Below are positions 16,307-19,636 of a stretch of DNA of 19,636 nucleotides, piece after piece. Below the pieces are notes generated by a model. That model did no database searches and was not told the origin of the DNA. It saw only the letters and a list, made by a program, of their open reading frames with translations. Each line of letters begins with the position of its first letter. Within the stretch, counting starts at the first letter, position 1. The stretch is from Brevundimonas sp. UBA5713 (GTDB lineage: Bacteria > Pseudomonadota > Alphaproteobacteria > Caulobacterales > Caulobacteraceae): the NCBI RefSeq assembly GCF_002419815.1, contig NZ_DIGV01000012.1:6510-26145 (forward strand), given 5' to 3'. The translations under genes were made by a program, and so were the position numbers.

Positions 16307-17776
16307 TTACGCCGGAACGGCAGAAGCGGTGACAAAGGCGCGCAGATCGCGGGCCATTTGCGTGCGCGCATCCGGATTGCTGTAGGCCATATGGCCGCCC
16401 TCATATTCCTTCATCACCACCCGTTCGACCGGATAGGTCGCCTGCGCCAGCAGATAGCGGGCGGCCCCCAATGTGGTGGTGGTGTCATAGATGCCGGTAC
16501 CGATCAGCAGGCGGAAGTCGGCCTTGGCCTGCATGGCGCGGGCGATACCACGGTCATAGTCATAGTCATCGAACGGACCGCCTGCCCCGCCTGTCGGCTG
16601 ATATTGCCACGGGGCCACGCGCGGTGCGGCAGCACGATAGTCGGCCATGTCCAGCGTCACGCCCAGATTGTCGCGCAAATGCTGCGCCATCAAAGGCGGG
16701 ATCAAGGCGTTGACCTTGTTATAAGGATCGCCCTCGCTGGCGGGTCCCTTATAACGGCCGTCATAGACGCCAACGGCCAGACCCTCTGCGCGGAACAGCT
16801 CGCGCGTGAAGGTCATCTTCGGGATTACCAACCGGTTGGCCAAATAATAGCCGGCGGATATGCCGCTCAGGTCCTGCAAGCGCCGGGCGATGGCCTCACG
16901 CTCGACCTGTGTGAGATGGTTCAGACGGCGAAGCGCATTCACATAGTCGCCCATCGCAAACGCCCAAGACTCTTCGATGCGGGCGCGGATGTCCTCCGAT
17001 CCGGGGATGCGGCCATGATAGGCGGCAATGGCCGTGAGCGCCGGAAGATTGACGGCATAGGACAGGCCGTTGGCACGGCGCTGGGTGGTCTCCACCATGT
17101 TCAGAGCCTGCCCCAGCAAGGCCACACCCGACAACGGCAGATCATCGGCCAGCAGCCCCGCCACATTGGCCGCCCGCAGCGTGCCATAGCTTTCGCCCAC
17201 CAGATAGAGCGGCGAGGCCGAGCGGTTTTCCGTGGCGATCCACTGACGGATAAAGGCCGCCGTCAGGGCGCTGTCGACGGTATCGGACGAGGCGCGGGCC
17301 GCATCGTCCGGATTATGCAGACGGCTGAAACCGGTTTCTGGCGGATCGATAAAAACGAGGTCAGCCACATCCAGCAGGCTGTCTTCGTTTGCCAGCGGAG
17401 CCTGAGACGATGTGACCGGAGCCGTCACATCCTTGGGCGGATCATACCGGACCGGACCAAAAGCCCCGACGTGCAGATAGGTCGAGGCGACGATCGGCCC
17501 GCCGTTGAACAGGAAGATGACCGGACGGCTGGCCTGAACCGGCTGGCGCACATAGGCGGTGTAAACGAATCTCGCCGAAGGCATGTCGGCATCGGCATAC
17601 ACGTCCATGTGCCGCATGACGGCGCGATAGGGCACCCGCTGGCCGTTGAACCGGCCCACATGATCGCGCTGAAAGCTCACTGCCGTCATAGCCGACGCGC
17701 TCGCCGCCACTGGCAGGGCCGCACTACCCGCAGCCATGCCCGACAAGATAGCGCGACGGTTCAGCGATATAGTCAT
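16307..17776 (-). CDS. Tat-exported S10-family serine carboxypeptidase-like protein (copy 2)
   Basis: A 489-residue alpha/beta hydrolase of family S10. The N terminus is a twin-arginine signal (NRRAILSG, residues 6-13, then an Ala-rich segment ending ASASA), unlike copy 1, which uses Sec. Catalytic triad: Ser196 in VGESYGT, Asp431 in GTGIYDTTTT and His462 in EGGHMAY. The substrate-binding motif reads FNGGPIVAST (90-99) in place of FNGGPGxxS, so a Gly is lost and a residue inserted next to the oxyanion/carboxylate pocket. DPPETGFSR replaces DPVGTGYSR. It lies 84 bp after the TonB receptor gene and 12 bp before M61 copy 2, so receptor, carboxypeptidase and metallopeptidase are probably co-expressed. 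Confidence 0.9.
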   Translation of the reverse strand: MTISLNRRAILSGMAAGSAALPVAASASAMTAVSFQRDHVGRFNGQRVPYRAVMRHMDVYADADMPSARFVYTAYVRQPVQASRPVIFLFNGGPIVASTYLHVGAFGPVRYDPPKDVTAPVTSSQAPLANEDSLLDVADLVFIDPPETGFSRLHNPDDAARASSDTVDSALTAAFIRQWIATENRSASPLYLVGESYGTLRAANVAGLLADDLPLSGVALLGQALNMVETTQRRANGLSYAVNLPALTAIAAYHGRIPGSEDIRARIEESWAFAMGDYVNALRRLNHLTQVEREAIARRLQDLSGISAGYYLANRLVIPKMTFTRELFRAEGLAVGVYDGRYKGPASEGDPYNKVNALIPPLMAQHLRDNLGVTLDMADYRAAAPRVAPWQYQPTGGAGGPFDDYDYDRGIARAMQAKADFRLLIGTGIYDTTTTLGAARYLLAQATYPVERVVMKEYEGGHMAYSNPDARTQMARDLRAFVTASAVPA

Positions 17777-17816
17777 ACTCGGCCCCTGCCCCAGTTTAGG
17801 GCTCTCAATAGACCAA

Positions 17817-17852
17817 GGGCGGCACCTTGTTAAAAGTGCCGCCCCCGTTTTT
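17817..17852. terminator. Strong hairpin between TonB receptor and S10 genes (terminator or mRNA-stability element)
   Basis: Perfect 9-bp GC-rich stem GGGCGGCAC (17817-17825) with GTGCCGCCC (17836-17844), 10-base loop. The T-run (17848-17852) is on the plus strand, opposite to the genes here. In the direction of transcription (minus) the hairpin lies 16 bases after the receptor stop and lacks a T-run directly after it. It may be a partial terminator, or a stabiliser of the upstream receptor mRNA that sets unequal expression. Confidence 0.5.
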
Positions 17853-17860
17853 CGTCCGTC

Positions 17861-19636
17861 TTAGAAGCGGGCGTTCACACCCACGAAGAACTGGCGACCG
17901 AGGATGTCGCCGTAGCTGCGCGTGGGGTAGGACGGCTCTTCATCGGTCAGGTTGGTGACACCGCCGCGCACCGTGTACTGTCCAAAGTCATACATGGCCG
18001 AGAGGCTGTGGCGGACGTTGCTGTCGATGTCCGGATTCGGCGTGGACTCGATGGTGTCGTACAGGTTCACCTTGGCCGACGGCAAATAGTTCATCGAATA
18101 GGACACACGCAGAGGACCGCGCTTGTAACGGATGTCATAGCGCGACACCCAGTCAGGTCGGGCCGTCGTGCCATCGGTGCGCAGATAGTCATAGCCCGTG
18201 ACCGAGGTTTCCAGCAGCGCCGTGTGGGTCAGTTCGGCATTCAGCTCCAGCGAGCCGTAGTGGCCGCCCTTGAACACGTCATCCAGGCTAAAGCCATAGT
18301 TGATGTTGTAGACCTCACCCTCATAGCGGATGCGGCCCGCGTTGAAGGTGGTGGAGATCGCCGTGGCGACGTGACCTTGATCGTTGAAGGTGAAGGTGTC
18401 GCAGGCACTATTGCGCTCGGTCGAGTCGAAGCAGGTCTGCAGGAAGTCCGACGGCTCGAAGGCCGACAGACCGTCCTTCAGCTCCACCTCGATGCGGTCT
18501 GCCACCAGCGTCAGGCCCGGAACGAACGACGGCTGCCAGACGATGCCATAGGTGGTGGTGTCGGACAGTTCGTTGCGCAGGTCCGGATTGCCGCCCGAGG
18601 TAACCAGGACGTTGTTATAGTTCTCGCCTTCATCCTGGAAACCGGCCAGCGGTCCCCACAAAGGATTGGCGGCGAACAGAGCTTCACAGTTGGCCAGGCG
18701 CACAGACGGGTTCGGACCCGAGTTGATGCGGTCCGAGTCGCAGGGGTTGATGCTGATCGCGTTCAGACCGGTCGACGACGGCGCAAACAGCTGGCTGAGC
18801 GTCGGCGCTCGGAAGTTACGGCTACGCGAGGCGCGCACCGTCAGACCATCGACGATGCCCCAGCGAACGCCTGCGCCCCAGACGTTCTCGCGGCCCGCGA
18901 TGGAGTTGTCGACCGAGCGATAGGCCCCGTCGATTTCCAGCGACTGGACGAACGGCAGGGTGAAGTCGCCACCGAAAATCGGGACCAGCAGTTCGGCCGA
19001 AAACTCGTTGGTGTTGTACTTTCCGCCCGTCGGTACCGAGGTGCTACCCGTACCCACCAAGCCCTGTTGGGAAGCTTGCGACGGCGTGAAGCTCGACTCC
19101 TCGGCGCGGTATTCATACGCCAGCGAGAAGGACAGCGGACCTGCCGGCAGTTCGAACACATCGCCGCCGATGGTCGCCAGGAAGTTGTCCTGGGTATTGT
19201 CATAGGTCTGGCCGACCGGCAGCACGATGTAGTCACGCATTTCCGGCGTGACACGGCCCGTGCCGAACATGTTCACCGGCACACAGGACGGATCCATGTT
19301 GCGGCAAACAATCTTGCCATCGACGTTGATGGCGTTGACCGCATTGCGCAGGCGCTCGTTCCAGATATCCCAGCCACGGGTCTCGCCCTTCACCTCGGCG
19401 CGGCTGTACGACGCCGACCAGTAGAAGTTGCGGTCCGCGTAGTCGAAGTCACCTTCCAGACCGATCTGGCCGCGATAGACGTCCGTGGTGTGGACAAACT
19501 CGCGGCTCGGCAGGGCGTCGTCCCAGAGCTTGGACAGCCACAAAGGCGCGCCACCGGCGAACGACGGGCTGGCCGCCTCCAGAGCAGCGCGGGCCTCCGG
19601 CGTCAGGAAGGCGTTGTTGTTGAAGAACATGATGGC
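17861..19636 (-). CDS. TonB-dependent outer-membrane receptor, C-terminal part (5' end outside window)
   Basis: The frame is open to the window edge, so 591 residues of the C-terminal portion are seen; plug and signal peptide lie beyond 19636. Beta-barrel landmarks: VRASRSRNFRAPTLSQLF, GNPDLRNELSDTTTYG, NLTDEEPSYPTRSYGDILGR and the final GVNARF, ending in the aromatic residue needed for outer-membrane assembly. Three Cys pairs (VCRNMDPSC, CDSDRI...NC, TCFDSTERNSAC) are probably loop disulfides, as often seen in sphingomonad and Caulobacter receptors. It is followed by exported S10 and M61 peptidases in the same direction, which points to a peptide or peptide-like ligand rather than a simple siderophore (inference). 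Confidence 0.93.
   Translation of the reverse strand, partial: AIMFFNNNAFLTPEARAALEAASPSFAGGAPLWLSKLWDDALPSREFVHTTDVYRGQIGLEGDFDYADRNFYWSASYSRAEVKGETRGWDIWNERLRNAVNAINVDGKIVCRNMDPSCVPVNMFGTGRVTPEMRDYIVLPVGQTYDNTQDNFLATIGGDVFELPAGPLSFSLAYEYRAEESSFTPSQASQQGLVGTGSTSVPTGGKYNTNEFSAELLVPIFGGDFTLPFVQSLEIDGAYRSVDNSIAGRENVWGAGVRWGIVDGLTVRASRSRNFRAPTLSQLFAPSSTGLNAISINPCDSDRINSGPNPSVRLANCEALFAANPLWGPLAGFQDEGENYNNVLVTSGGNPDLRNELSDTTTYGIVWQPSFVPGLTLVADRIEVELKDGLSAFEPSDFLQTCFDSTERNSACDTFTFNDQGHVATAISTTFNAGRIRYEGEVYNINYGFSLDDVFKGGHYGSLELNAELTHTALLETSVTGYDYLRTDGTTARPDWVSRYDIRYKRGPLRVSYSMNYLPSAKVNLYDTIESTPNPDIDSNVRHSLSAMYDFGQYTVRGGVTNLTDEEPSYPTRSYGDILGRQFFVGVNARF

Noticed and set aside
16076..17833. Long open frame on the plus strand opposite the S10 and M61 genes (585 codons)
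   Set aside because: It is the antisense shadow of the S10 gene with its well-formed catalytic motifs. The translation is rich in Arg, His and Gly with no recognisable domain, as expected for GC-rich code. The same applies to other long antisense frames, such as 453-1415, 4730-5887, 10489-11934 and 14570-15823.
2887..19636. Lasso-peptide or beta-lactam biosynthetic cluster
   Set aside because: A TonB receptor with hydrolases recalls lasso-peptide isopeptidase loci, and the class V enzyme resembles isopenicillin N epimerase. However, no precursor peptide, lasso cyclase, S9-type isopeptidase, NRPS or isopenicillin synthase is present. The content is catabolic.
1..19636. Insertion sequence, prophage, CRISPR array or tRNA/rRNA gene
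   Set aside because: No transposase, integrase, regularly spaced repeat array, cloverleaf or rRNA sequence was recognised on either strand, and base use looks even across the window.

Overview
The window looks like chromosomal DNA of a GC-rich alphaproteobacterium, probably Caulobacterales or Sphingomonadales. That placement is an inference from the GC-rich code, the TonB receptor / S10 / M61 peptidase repertoire, an Lrp-type regulator next to catabolic genes, and a Rnk-like GreA/GreB-domain protein. No rRNA, tRNA, transposase, integrase or CRISPR array was recognised.

Left flank (1-2768). A leftward group runs folP (dihydropteroate synthase), a DUF486 membrane protein, a Gdx/SugE-like SMR exporter, and the first 13 codons of a gene that leaves the window. 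Its members are closely spaced or overlap. A rightward Rnk-like gene follows, with a possible tiny Cys-containing protein before it and a strong intrinsic terminator after it.

Main region (2769-19636). This is one compact locus with the parts needed to take up peptide-like material and process it to amino acids. (i) Rightward operon 2887-9615: Sec-exported M61-like metallopeptidase, Tat-exported class V PLP enzyme, ornithine-cyclodeaminase-family (OCD) reductase, APC amino-acid permease, Sec-exported S10 serine carboxypeptidase-like protein. (ii) Leftward operon 13910-9612: cytoplasmic class I/II aminotransferase, exported amidohydrolase with a full binuclear metal site, second OCD-family protein. 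Its stop codon shares a CTAG with the end of operon (i). (iii) A divergent Lrp/AsnC regulator at 14060-14542, separated from operon (ii) by 149 bp holding repeated TTGTC/GACAA half-sites. (iv) Leftward group 19636-14588: TonB-dependent receptor (5' end outside the window), Tat-exported S10 peptidase, second M61 peptidase, ending at a bidirectional terminator shared with the regulator.

Proposed working model (inference): the receptor brings an oligopeptide or modified peptide across the outer membrane. Two M61, two S10 and one amidohydrolase, all predicted to be periplasmic, break it down. An exported PLP enzyme may racemise or otherwise convert a released amino acid. The permease imports products, and two imine-reductase-like OCD proteins plus an aminotransferase finish catabolism in the cytoplasm under Lrp control. 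The substrate cannot be read from the sequence. The notable features are the paired paralogues (2 M61, 2 S10, 2 OCD), the split of exported enzymes between Sec and Tat, the Tat-exported PLP enzyme, and loss of the catalytic Asp in both OCD proteins.
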